Shown here one piece after another: positions 1-5,567 of a stretch of DNA of 6,355 bases (its first letter is position 1; each line of letters begins with the position of its first letter). Location: NCBI GenBank assembly GCA_902795525.1, contig CADBLN010000175.1, positions 1-6,355 on the forward strand. The letters are read 5' to 3'. The notes under the pieces are model-generated. The model worked only from the letters and a program-made list of their open reading frames with translations, was not told the DNA's origin and ran no database searches. The stretch comes from an uncultured Erysipelotrichaceae bacterium. Its GTDB lineage: Bacteria > Bacillota_I > Bacilli_A > Erysipelotrichales > Erysipelotrichaceae. Position numbers and translations under genes: made by a program.

Positions 1-281
1 ACATCTTCAAGCAGTTGACCAAGATACTCTTGACTATCTCCCTTAGAAATCTCTCCCAAAATCAAGCTTACTGACAATTTCTTGTCATGGAGCATCATTT
101 CATGATAATTAACTTGTAAAGAGGCAACCACATGCTGATCAATTTCATTGACAATCACCCTGTTTTGGTTGAACAATCTGGCAAAGTAAAACTCCATACT
201 GTCGTATTTATCAATGGAAACCTTAGCAGTATGTAAGTCATAAATAGCTTTTCTATCAGCTGTTTGGGCTTTCCTAATCAT
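1..281 (-). CDS. Eis-like GNAT acetyltransferase, N-terminal part (cut by window edge)
   Basis: I read 93 codons from ATG at 281-279 down to base 1; the gene continues outside the window. The start (MIRKAQTADRKAIYDL) is typical of GNAT N-acetyltransferases. The stretch with VVASLQVNYHEMML followed by SVSLILGEIS resembles the first beta-sheet of the Firmicutes Eis-like group ('VASLQ...VSYIVGVAT'). Such enzymes move an acetyl group from acetyl-CoA to an amine; the substrate cannot be told here. Where these proteins usually carry an RGxG-type acetyl-CoA loop, this one reads QEYLGQ (residues 84-89), so cofactor binding may be altered. The ATG lies inside the 3' end of the membrane-protein gene (8-nt overlap) and has no clear Shine-Dalgarno site, so translation is probably coupled. 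The family call rests on remembered sequence patterns and half a domain. Confidence 0.6.
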   Translation of the reverse strand, partial: MIRKAQTADRKAIYDLHTAKVSIDKYDSMEFYFARLFNQNRVIVNEIDQHVVASLQVNYHEMMLHDKKLSVSLILGEISKGDSQEYLGQLLED

Positions 282-555
282 TGTCTACTTCTTTTACTTC
301 CCTTTCTTTATATTCAACATCTATTACATCTGCCTTTATCTTTTCTCTTTGGTTTTGAACTTGTTGGCTAAAATATACTTGAGGATCTTGCTCAATTTCC
401 TTTTTCACTTTTCGGCTTTCCACAAATACATAAATACCAAACACGACAGCGACAATCAAAGCTAACACTGCCAACGCCTTAATTAAAGGCCATAGTAGAT
501 TAAATAATAGTATCCCCAAAAATACAATAACTATCGGACTAAATTTATTATTCAT
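274..555 (-). CDS. Small membrane protein of unknown function (93 aa)
   Basis: I do not recognise a named family. The protein has a short N-terminus (MNNKFSP), then about 40 hydrophobic residues (about 7-46), long enough for a tight two-helix hairpin or one long helix, broken near NLLWPLIK. A charged C-terminal half follows, with ESRKVKKEIEQ and an acidic/basic tail (DVIDVEYKEREVKEVDND). The charges after the hydrophobic part suggest a cytoplasmic tail, possibly coiled coil. An in-frame ATG at 591 would add 12 residues, but the ATG at 555 is preferred: AGAGGTGA (rc of 561-568) lies 5 nt upstream of it, and the extension would overlap the dehydrogenase gene. That Shine-Dalgarno site overlaps the dehydrogenase stop codon (567-569), so the two are probably coupled. 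The 3' end overlaps the GNAT start by 8 nt. Confidence 0.75.
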   Translation of the reverse strand: MNNKFSPIVIVFLGILLFNLLWPLIKALAVLALIVAVVFGIYVFVESRKVKKEIEQDPQVYFSQQVQNQREKIKADVIDVEYKEREVKEVDND

Positions 556-566
556 TTCACTCACCT

Positions 567-1337
567 CTACAAATCCTGTTGCCGCATCCAAACTTTCATA
601 ATTAAACTGTGTGGCAAGATCTTACATAATGCCGCTTGCCCTTTTGCGACCATACCATAAATGCTTTTATCTTTTCCTTTATTTAAGTCTTTGAAAGCTT
701 GTCTGACTATTTTCTCTGGTTCGTACATTACCACATATTTTTTTATAATGTTATTGTTTTTGTCAGCAGCCCTATCAAAAAACTGTGTTTTGGTCCAATA
801 AGGGCACACTGCCATTACATGGATTCCTTTTTCTTTAACTTCTTGATTTAAAGCCCTTGAAAAACTCAAGACAAACGCTTTGCTGGCTCCATAGATATTT
901 ATGTATGGAACTGGTTGAAAAGCAGCAATTGAAGCAATCTCAACAATCTTACTACCTTTGCTCATATAAGGAATTGACAACATTGACATCTTGACTAATG
1001 CCTTGCAGTTTAAATCAATCATTCCCTCAGCATCTTCCATCTTCGTGTTTTCTGTTGATTCAAATATGCCGAAACCACTGGCATTGACCAATAACTTAAT
1101 ATTTGGTTTTTCTTGCTCTAATTCTCTTCTGTAAACATCAAAACTTTCAGCTTTTGTTAAATCTAAAGCAAAAGTTTTAATTGGAAAAGGAACAACTGTA
1201 CTTAACAGCTGTAGATTTTCTTGATTTCGCGCAATCACCCACAACTCATCATATTGGTCATATTCCTCAAGCAGCAACGCAAATTGTTTGCCAATGCCAC
1301 TGCTAGCTCCTGTTATAACGGCTATATTCTTCATCAT
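567..1337 (-). CDS. Short-chain dehydrogenase/reductase (SDR), classical DltE/COG0300-like
   Basis: A 256-residue, single-domain Rossmann-fold oxidoreductase that should use NAD(P)H to oxidise or reduce an alcohol/carbonyl group; the substrate is unknown. All classical SDR landmarks are visible: the cofactor glycine motif TGASSGIG (9-16), ALDL (57-60), NASG (85-88, in place of NNAG), N110, catalytic S136 in IASIAAF, and Y149/K153 in YGASK. The CPYWTKT segment (178-184) matches the family's PG-x-x-x-T loop, with Tyr where Gly is usual. Length fits the family. The first of two adjacent ATGs (1337) is chosen because GGGAGAG lies at good distance and the ATG overlaps the whiA stop as ATGA, a standard coupling arrangement. 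It is the third gene of the glmR-whiA run. No membrane segment is obvious, so it is probably cytosolic. Confidence 0.9.
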   Translation of the reverse strand: MMKNIAVITGASSGIGKQFALLLEEYDQYDELWVIARNQENLQLLSTVVPFPIKTFALDLTKAESFDVYRRELEQEKPNIKLLVNASGFGIFESTENTKMEDAEGMIDLNCKALVKMSMLSIPYMSKGSKIVEIASIAAFQPVPYINIYGASKAFVLSFSRALNQEVKEKGIHVMAVCPYWTKTQFFDRAADKNNNIIKKYVVMYEPEKIVRQAFKDLNKGKDKSIYGMVAKGQAALCKILPHSLIMKVWMRQQDL

Positions 1338-2278
1338 TGTTCTCTCCCTTTATATTTATCAGCTAGTTCAATTATCTTGTTAAAACGATGTCTGACACCA
1401 GACTTTGATAATATGGTTCCTGTTCTGTCTTCATAGAGTTTAGACAATTCCAATAAACTTGCTTCTGGATTTTCAAATCGCAATAATGCCATTTCCTGAT
1501 CTTTTTGCGATAACTTTTCCAGATGGTTGTTTTCCAGGATATACAAGACTGATTCATACTGTTTATCTGCTGCTTCTAAACTCTTAGTTTCATTTGCTAT
1601 TTCACAATTATTCAGTCTTGACAGATTGTTCATAAAATCCCTTTGTATGCGGACATCTTCAAAAACAAACACAGCATTTGAAGCTTGCATTAAACGCAAA
1701 AAATCAGAAATTTGCTCACTTGCCTTTACATAAACAACACTTTGATTTCTTCTTGTAGTAATTTTGCCATTAATGAAGAACTTTTTTAATAGTTTAACTA
1801 TAAACTCTGCATGATCCATTTCACCAGCTACAATTTCCAAATGATAGTTTGTCTTGTTAGGATTGTTTACACTTCCAGTTGCTAAAAAACAACCTGTCAG
1901 ATACCCTTTAATCATATTGTCATTGTTTAAGAACTTCATGCTTGGATGCTGTGATAATCCTAATGAAGTCCATAGGTCAAGGTCTTCAAGAATCTCACGC
2001 GCTTGTTCATCAACACTAATTAGATAAGTGTTGCTTTTATCAAACTTCTCATCCTTAATTGCCCCTAAGACAGGTTTAACACCATAAAGAGCATTAAAGT
2101 ATTGCGATATTGTTTTGATTACCACCGCATTCTTGGTTTTTAAACTAAGACTTAATCCCGTGTTTGAAAGGTTAAGTGATGATAACAGTTTTACTATCGC
2201 TGATAATTGAGCTTTTTTAACCCGATCTTCAACTTCAATTCTTGCCACTTCTTCTTTGACTTCGCTCGCAAACGACAT
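1334..2278 (-). CDS. whiA: DNA-binding protein WhiA
   Basis: A 314-residue WhiA, close to the usual 310-325. The family opening MSFASEVKEEVARI is followed by an N-terminal WhiA domain, then a LAGLIDADG-like region around GYLTGCFLATGSVNNP (125-140) in which the acidic nuclease residues are absent, as expected for WhiA. Next comes the highly conserved FEDVRIQRDFMNNLSRLNNC block (206-225) and a C-terminal helix-turn-helix with SKSGVRHRFNKI (291-302). In Streptomyces, WhiA controls sporulation septation; in Bacillus it binds DNA and affects division and chromosome segregation. Here it is probably a nucleoid-associated regulator. Its ATG shares one base with the glmR stop (TAATG), and a strong GGAGG (rc of 2286-2290) lies 7 nt upstream inside glmR. 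It overlaps the next gene by 4 nt. The turn before SKSGV contains EDRTGTI, where many homologues have a shorter 'PxI' segment. Confidence 0.96.
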   Translation of the reverse strand: MSFASEVKEEVARIEVEDRVKKAQLSAIVKLLSSLNLSNTGLSLSLKTKNAVVIKTISQYFNALYGVKPVLGAIKDEKFDKSNTYLISVDEQAREILEDLDLWTSLGLSQHPSMKFLNNDNMIKGYLTGCFLATGSVNNPNKTNYHLEIVAGEMDHAEFIVKLLKKFFINGKITTRRNQSVVYVKASEQISDFLRLMQASNAVFVFEDVRIQRDFMNNLSRLNNCEIANETKSLEAADKQYESVLYILENNHLEKLSQKDQEMALLRFENPEASLLELSKLYEDRTGTILSKSGVRHRFNKIIELADKYKGREQ

Positions 2279-3219
2279 TACAAAACCTCCATCACTTTTT
2301 CAAAACTCACTTTAACTTTATTTGGATCATGTCTTATCATGCCTGTTTCAAAGGTCAAAAGAGGATGCTTTAATATTATATAATCGTGCTCTTGCTCCAT
2401 TGGTTTAACAATCTCAGCTTTCTCAAGAATGTAGTTTTCCATGATATAAGCAGGTATCTCATCATCTGCAATCACAACCATATCAATGATATCTTCACCT
2501 ATGTGTTCATGAATAACTTTGACGTGGTCTTCAACAGAATAACCATCAGTTTCTCCTGCCTCAGTCATGCAATTACAATAGTAAACAATCTGAGCCTTTG
2601 TCTTTACTAATTCGTTTTTAATGTCTTCAATGACTAGATTAGGAAGGATGCTGGTATACACAGATCCAATTCCAATAATGATGTAATCAGCTTGTCTTAT
2701 GGCAACCAAAGCATCTGGATAAGCTGTAACATACTTTTTATAAAAAACATCTTTAACTCTTCTTTCATCGAAAGTGATATTATGTTCACCTTCAACAACA
2801 CTGCCATCATCCATATGAGCGCATAATGTCACATTACTAATGGTAGAAGGAATAATGTCACCCTTTACCCTTAGAACCTTTGCCAAATCACTAATGGCTT
2901 GAACAAAAGAGCCACTCTTTTTGGTCAAAGCACTTAAAATAATATTCCCTAGATTATGGCCTGTTAGCTCTCCAGAATTATTGTCAAAACGATAGTCCAT
3001 TAAAGTTGCAGTTAAAGATTCTTCTTCCGACAATGCTAACATAACATTTCTTACATCTCCCATTGCAGGGATATGCAAATCATCTCGTAACCTGCCAGTG
3101 CTTCCCCCGTCATCAGCGACAGTTACTATTGTAGCTAAGTTTATATCATTAATTTGTTTGAGACCCTTTAATAATGCTGACTGGCCTGTGCCGCCACCAA
3201 TTACAACTACATTCTTCAT
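2278..3219 (-). CDS. glmR: GlmR/YvcK, UDP-GlcNAc-binding gluconeogenesis factor
   Basis: A 313-residue YvcK-family protein (B. subtilis YvcK is about 317). Family blocks in order: VVVIGGGTGQSALLKGL (4-20), VADDGGSTGRLRDD (34-47), PAMGDVRNVMLAL (51-63), LTGHNLGNIILSAL (85-98), STISNVTLCA (125-134), GIGSVYTSILPNL (183-195, usually GPGSLYTS), NCMTEAGETDGYS (216-228) and RHDPNKV near the end. In Bacillus, YvcK/GlmR is needed for growth on gluconeogenic carbon, binds UDP-GlcNAc and stimulates GlmS, linking sugar supply to wall precursor synthesis. The frame is open to 3363, but the family start is the ATG at 3219, with TAGGTGA (rc of 3224-3230) just upstream; the extension has unrelated composition and lies antisense-free over the SIS gene end. 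It is the first gene of the coupled glmR-whiA run, and no rapZ precedes it. Confidence 0.95.
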   Translation of the reverse strand: MKNVVVIGGGTGQSALLKGLKQINDINLATIVTVADDGGSTGRLRDDLHIPAMGDVRNVMLALSEEESLTATLMDYRFDNNSGELTGHNLGNIILSALTKKSGSFVQAISDLAKVLRVKGDIIPSTISNVTLCAHMDDGSVVEGEHNITFDERRVKDVFYKKYVTAYPDALVAIRQADYIIIGIGSVYTSILPNLVIEDIKNELVKTKAQIVYYCNCMTEAGETDGYSVEDHVKVIHEHIGEDIIDMVVIADDEIPAYIMENYILEKAEIVKPMEQEHDYIILKHPLLTFETGMIRHDPNKVKVSFEKVMEVL

Positions 3220-3247
3220 CAAATCACCTACTAGCATTTTAGCACAT

Positions 3248-3279
3248 AAAAGGCACTCGCATAAAGTGGACAAGTGCCT
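3248..3279 (-). terminator. Hairpin with short T run between the SIS gene and glmR (terminator or attenuator)
   Basis: On the minus strand, AGGCACTTG pairs with CGAGTGCCT (3271-3279 with 3251-3259): nine pairs including one T-G wobble, around an 11-nt loop. It is followed at once by TTTA, giving four Ts with the last stem base. The hairpin starts 7 nt after the SIS stop codon and ends about 30 nt before the glmR start. It has the shape of an intrinsic terminator, but the T run is short, so partial read-through into glmR is likely. No good separate glmR promoter is visible in the gap. Confidence 0.55.
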
Positions 3280-3286
3280 GTACGTT

Positions 3287-4363
3287 CTATTTAGAATGCA
3301 TCTGGAAATATTTTGCCGATGAATGTGGGGTTCGAGTAGCACTTGGTTCAACTGGAACATCATTAATCATGGCTAACTCATAAGCAATGATTTCAACTGC
3401 AGGTGCTACCTCGATAGCCTTGAAATCATTGGAAACAATTTCAAATTGCAAATCATCTTCATCAAGAGGTGCTGCACCAAACATATATGCCTGTCCCAGT
3501 TCAGCCTTGCCAAACCTTACAACACTTTGAGCATAATCAACATCATCTATGCCATCGCATAATGCAATAACTGTATCTCCTTCATTGAAACCCAAGTTAG
3601 GGCCATGTAAACCATCTTCAGCCTCATATCCAATTGATAAGTATAACTTAGCTGTCTCCAAAAGCTTTAAGGCTCCTTCTACAGCTATGCCAAACAAGCT
3701 GTCTGAACCATAATAAATAACTGAATTTGATTCTTTTAAGCGGTCTCCATACTTCTCAAACCAAGATAGTGTTTTTTCAACTACTTGCGGATGGTTTTTA
3801 ATTGCTTTACGACCATCTTCAATATAATCATTATATTCACTAGTTGAAATCTTTCCCGTCTCTAAGCCAATTCGCATAGCAATCAACTGTAAAACAATAA
3901 TTGAACAACAGAAACCAACTGTACGATAACCAAACTCCTCATTACCAACCAGCAAAGGAACATTGGTTGATGCTGCTGTTGAAATTGGACTATCTTCAAA
4001 ATCAGTCACCGCTACGGTAAAACAGCCTTTATCCATCAATTCTCTTAATGTCTTTTCCAACAAAGTTGAGGTTCCACTTTGAGAGACGAAGATATACAAT
4101 GCATCTTTCGGCAAGACACTCTTTCTTTTAAAGTCATTTGGAACATAACTATGCACTTGTAAACCAGACACTTTTTCCATGAACAGTGATGCTGTAAGTG
4201 CAGCATTGTGGCTTGAACCTGAACTAATAATATTTATTTCAGATAAGTGATTAATTCTTTCTCCAAGAGCTAGAACCAACTCGTCAGTATTACTTTGTGC
4301 CTTGTCAAAAAGGTTTTGAGCAGCTGGTACTGTTCTCTTGATGCAATCTAACATTGTTACCAT
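3287..4363 (-). CDS. SIS-domain sugar-phosphate protein, GlmS-isomerase/FrlB-like
   Basis: A 358-residue protein with two SIS (sugar isomerase) domains and no N-terminal glutaminase domain. The first domain has the phosphosugar loop SSGSSHNAA (47-55) and SQSGTS (94-99). The second has VEGALKLLE (228-236), matching the GlmS isomerase helix EGALKLKE; the residues equivalent to E. coli Glu481, Lys485 and Glu488 are kept as E229, K233 and E236. HGP at 253-255 supplies the His504 equivalent. The GlmS C-terminal KSVTVE tail, with the Schiff-base lysine, is absent and replaced by SATRTPHSSAKYFQ. This points to an amino-sugar or fructosamine phosphate substrate with deglycase, deaminase or isomerase chemistry, but I cannot choose among these. 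AAGGAG (rc of 4376-4381) lies 12 nt before the ATG, a rather long gap; a second ATG three codons later would be farther still. Confidence 0.85.
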   Translation of the reverse strand: MVTMLDCIKRTVPAAQNLFDKAQSNTDELVLALGERINHLSEINIISSGSSHNAALTASLFMEKVSGLQVHSYVPNDFKRKSVLPKDALYIFVSQSGTSTLLEKTLRELMDKGCFTVAVTDFEDSPISTAASTNVPLLVGNEEFGYRTVGFCCSIIVLQLIAMRIGLETGKISTSEYNDYIEDGRKAIKNHPQVVEKTLSWFEKYGDRLKESNSVIYYGSDSLFGIAVEGALKLLETAKLYLSIGYEAEDGLHGPNLGFNEGDTVIALCDGIDDVDYAQSVVRFGKAELGQAYMFGAAPLDEDDLQFEIVSNDFKAIEVAPAVEIIAYELAMINDVPVEPSATRTPHSSAKYFQMHSK

Positions 4364-4382
4364 TATATTTAATTTCTCCTTG

Positions 4383-4388
4383 ATTATA
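4383..4388 (-). promoter_or_regulatory. Possible -10 box for the SIS gene
   Basis: A perfect TATAAT on the minus strand lies in the 64-nt gap between the fda terminator and the SIS start. There is no recognisable -35 box at 16-18 nt. A start site 6-8 nt downstream would fall inside the AAGGAG ribosome site, which argues against this box as the main promoter. A second TATAAA lies at 4411-4416, also without a -35. Because the fda terminator precedes it, the SIS gene probably has some promoter here, but its position is uncertain. Confidence 0.3.
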
Positions 4389-4427
4389 TTCTAACAATTA
4401 ATTTAAATCTTTTATACCCCAAGGCAT

Positions 4428-4454
4428 AAAAAACCCATTCATAACAGAATGGGT
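4428..4454 (-). terminator. Rho-independent terminator of fda
   Basis: On the minus strand, ACCCATTC and GAATGGGT form a perfect 8-bp stem with a 6-nt loop (TGTTAT), followed directly by a T run (six Ts counting the last stem base). It begins 9 nt after the fda stop codon. This is a textbook intrinsic terminator, separating fda from the SIS gene downstream. Confidence 0.9.
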
Positions 4455-4463
4455 ACTAACTAT

Positions 4464-5354
4464 TTACTTAACAGATGCTTCGTAGATTGAATCAACGGCC
4501 TCAGCAAGAACACTATTGAATTCTTCTTCAGTTTGTTGATATCTTAAGTGCTCAGCTAAAGCTCTTGAGAATGAAGCAATCAAACCATGGTTTTGAGCTA
4601 ACAATTCATTAGCATGTTCAACTGAATAACCACCCGACAATGCTACAACTCTAACACATCTTGGGTCTTCCATTAATGGAGCATACAAATTAGCTTCCGT
4701 AGGAATGGTTACCTTAAACATCAATTTAGTATCTTCAGGTAATTCAGCTAGGTGCTTTTGAATTTCCTTTAACATGAATGCTTCTGATTCCGCTTTATGA
4801 GGATTGTTAATGTCAACTTCTGGTTCAATAATTGGAACAAGTCCATGACTTGCAACCTTTAAACCAATTTCAAATTGTTGGTCAATGACAGCCTTAATTC
4901 CTTCTTCGTCATAATCATAAATAACTGAACGTTCCTTAGTTCCAAAGATATGACGAACCTTTGCAGCTTTTTCTAACAATTCATCTAATCCAGGAATTGG
5001 TTTCATCAATTTCACATGGTTTTCTTCCTCTGCTAAACCTTTATCTATCTTTAAAAATGGTACAATGCCCTTTTCTTCCCAAAGATAGTCAGCAGTATAC
5101 TTGTCATCAATCTTGCGGTCCATAGTTTGTTCAAACAAGATAGCACCAATAACCTTCTCTGATGTGAATGAAGGCGATTTAATGATACGTGTTCTCATAG
5201 CATGAACCATATCAAACATCTCTTCTTCATTCTTATAAGCTGATTCATCAACACCATATGCTAGTAGCGCTTTTGGAGTTGAACCTCCGCTTTGGTCTAA
5301 GGCAGCAATAAAGCCAGGTTTCTTATTCATAATTTCAAATTGTTTTGTGTTCAT
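4464..5354 (-). CDS. fda: Class I fructose-1,6-bisphosphate aldolase
   Basis: A 296-residue Schiff-base (class I) aldolase that cleaves fructose 1,6-bisphosphate to dihydroxyacetone phosphate and glyceraldehyde 3-phosphate, and runs in reverse in gluconeogenesis; cytosolic. It matches the staphylococcal Fda type almost block for block: GFIAALDQSGGSTPKAL (14-30), MRTRII..SPSF, GAILFEQTMDR (70-80), VPFLKIDKGLAEE (98-110), LMKPI, HIFGTKERS (135-143), GLVPIIEPEVDIN (171-183), FKVTIPTE (213-220), LSGGYS (239-244) and IASFSRAL (259-266). K214 is the likely Schiff-base lysine, the E177/E179 region the acid/base site, and SGGYS the phosphate loop. Length is equal to the S. aureus enzyme. GGGAGGAG (rc of 5362-5369) lies 7 nt before the ATG. 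Its own promoter, a palindrome at the -35 and a strong terminator make it a single-gene unit. Confidence 0.97.
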   Translation of the reverse strand: MNTKQFEIMNKKPGFIAALDQSGGSTPKALLAYGVDESAYKNEEEMFDMVHAMRTRIIKSPSFTSEKVIGAILFEQTMDRKIDDKYTADYLWEEKGIVPFLKIDKGLAEEENHVKLMKPIPGLDELLEKAAKVRHIFGTKERSVIYDYDEEGIKAVIDQQFEIGLKVASHGLVPIIEPEVDINNPHKAESEAFMLKEIQKHLAELPEDTKLMFKVTIPTEANLYAPLMEDPRCVRVVALSGGYSVEHANELLAQNHGLIASFSRALAEHLRYQQTEEEFNSVLAEAVDSIYEASVK

Positions 5355-5378
5355 AAAAGTTCTCCTCCCACATCATTA

Positions 5379-5407
5379 ATTATACTCCATAAAGTTAGTT
5401 ATGACTA
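5379..5407 (-). promoter_or_regulatory. Promoter of fda
   Basis: On the minus strand, a perfect -10 TATAAT (5379-5384) is preceded after 17 nt by TAGTCA (5402-5407), which matches four of six bases of TTGACA. A start near 5372 would give a leader of roughly 18 nt carrying the strong fda ribosome site. The weak -35 is covered by the palindrome at 5393-5410, so activity may depend on a regulator. Confidence 0.7.
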
Positions 5408-5410
5408 ACT
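5393..5410. promoter_or_regulatory. Palindromic operator candidate over the fda -35 box
   Basis: AGTTAGT and ACTAACT form a perfect 7-bp inverted repeat around TATG; eight of nine base pairs match across 18 bp. It covers the fda -35 hexamer and part of the spacer. That placement suits a dimeric repressor blocking RNA polymerase. The cognate regulator is not in this window and I do not recognise the site as a named motif. Confidence 0.5.
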
Positions 5411-5525
5411 AAATGAACAGAAAGAGAGAAATCTTATTTCTACAGTTTACCTATTGTGACGCAATTTTATCCACTGCAACAATCCCATAGTTTAATAAAG
5501 TATGTAAATATACTTAACTTGAACA
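5411..5525. other. Middle of the divergent fda / nucleoside-kinase intergenic region
   Basis: I find no gene in this AT-rich stretch. It holds two small inverted repeats. AGAAAT-CTT-ATTTCT (5427-5441) is a 6-bp stem with a 3-nt loop. AAGTAT-6 nt-ATACTT (5498-5515) is a spaced 6-bp repeat upstream of the plus-strand promoter. Each is short enough to occur by chance in AT-rich DNA. I see no riboswitch or tRNA-like fold. Confidence 0.4.
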
Positions 5526-5539
5526 TGTTGTTAACAACA
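5526..5539. promoter_or_regulatory. Perfect palindrome upstream of the nucleoside-kinase promoter
   Basis: TGTTGTTAACAACA is a perfect 14-bp palindrome centred on GTTAAC. It ends 7 nt before the -10 box at 5547 and so occupies the place of the -35 box and most of the spacer. This is the expected position for a repressor site on the plus-strand gene. No regulator is encoded nearby. Confidence 0.5.
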
Positions 5540-5543
5540 AAAA

Positions 5544-5552
5544 TGTTATAAT
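5544..5552 (+). promoter_or_regulatory. Extended -10 promoter of the nucleoside-kinase gene
   Basis: TGTTATAAT contains a consensus TATAAT (5547-5552) with the TG extension one base upstream. No -35 box stands at 16-18 nt: TTGTTA (5528) is only 13 nt away and TTGAAC (5519) is 22 nt away. The extended -10 may compensate. A start 6-8 nt downstream would leave only about 8-10 nt before the ATG at 5568. Confidence 0.65.
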
Positions 5553-5567
5553 GGAAACGGTGATATT

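Noticed and set aside
556..591. Longer start for the 93-aa membrane protein (12 extra residues)
   Set aside because: It would overlap the dehydrogenase gene by 25 nt and has no ribosome site, whereas the ATG at 555 has AGAGGTGA at a good distance.
1221..1733. Plus-strand open frames at 1221-1436 and 1527-1733 and a minus-strand frame at 1372-1557
   Set aside because: They lie inside the well-supported SDR and whiA genes in other frames, lack ribosome sites and encode nothing recognisable.
2386..3322. Plus-strand open frames at 2386-2610 and 3098-3322
   Set aside because: They are antisense to glmR, a strongly conserved gene; no motif or initiation signal supports them.
3220..3363. N-terminal extension of glmR by 48 residues
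   Set aside because: The family begins at MKNVVVIGGGTG; a ribosome site sits just before the ATG at 3219, and the extra residues lie over the end of the SIS gene with unrelated, Cys/His-rich composition.
4364..4427. glmS-type ribozyme upstream of the SIS gene
   Set aside because: Only 64 nt separate the SIS start from the fda terminator, too short for the roughly 150-nt ribozyme, and no matching pseudoknot pattern is visible.
5519..5524. TTGAAC as the -35 box of the plus-strand promoter
   Set aside because: The 22-nt distance to TATAAT is too long for normal RNA polymerase spacing.
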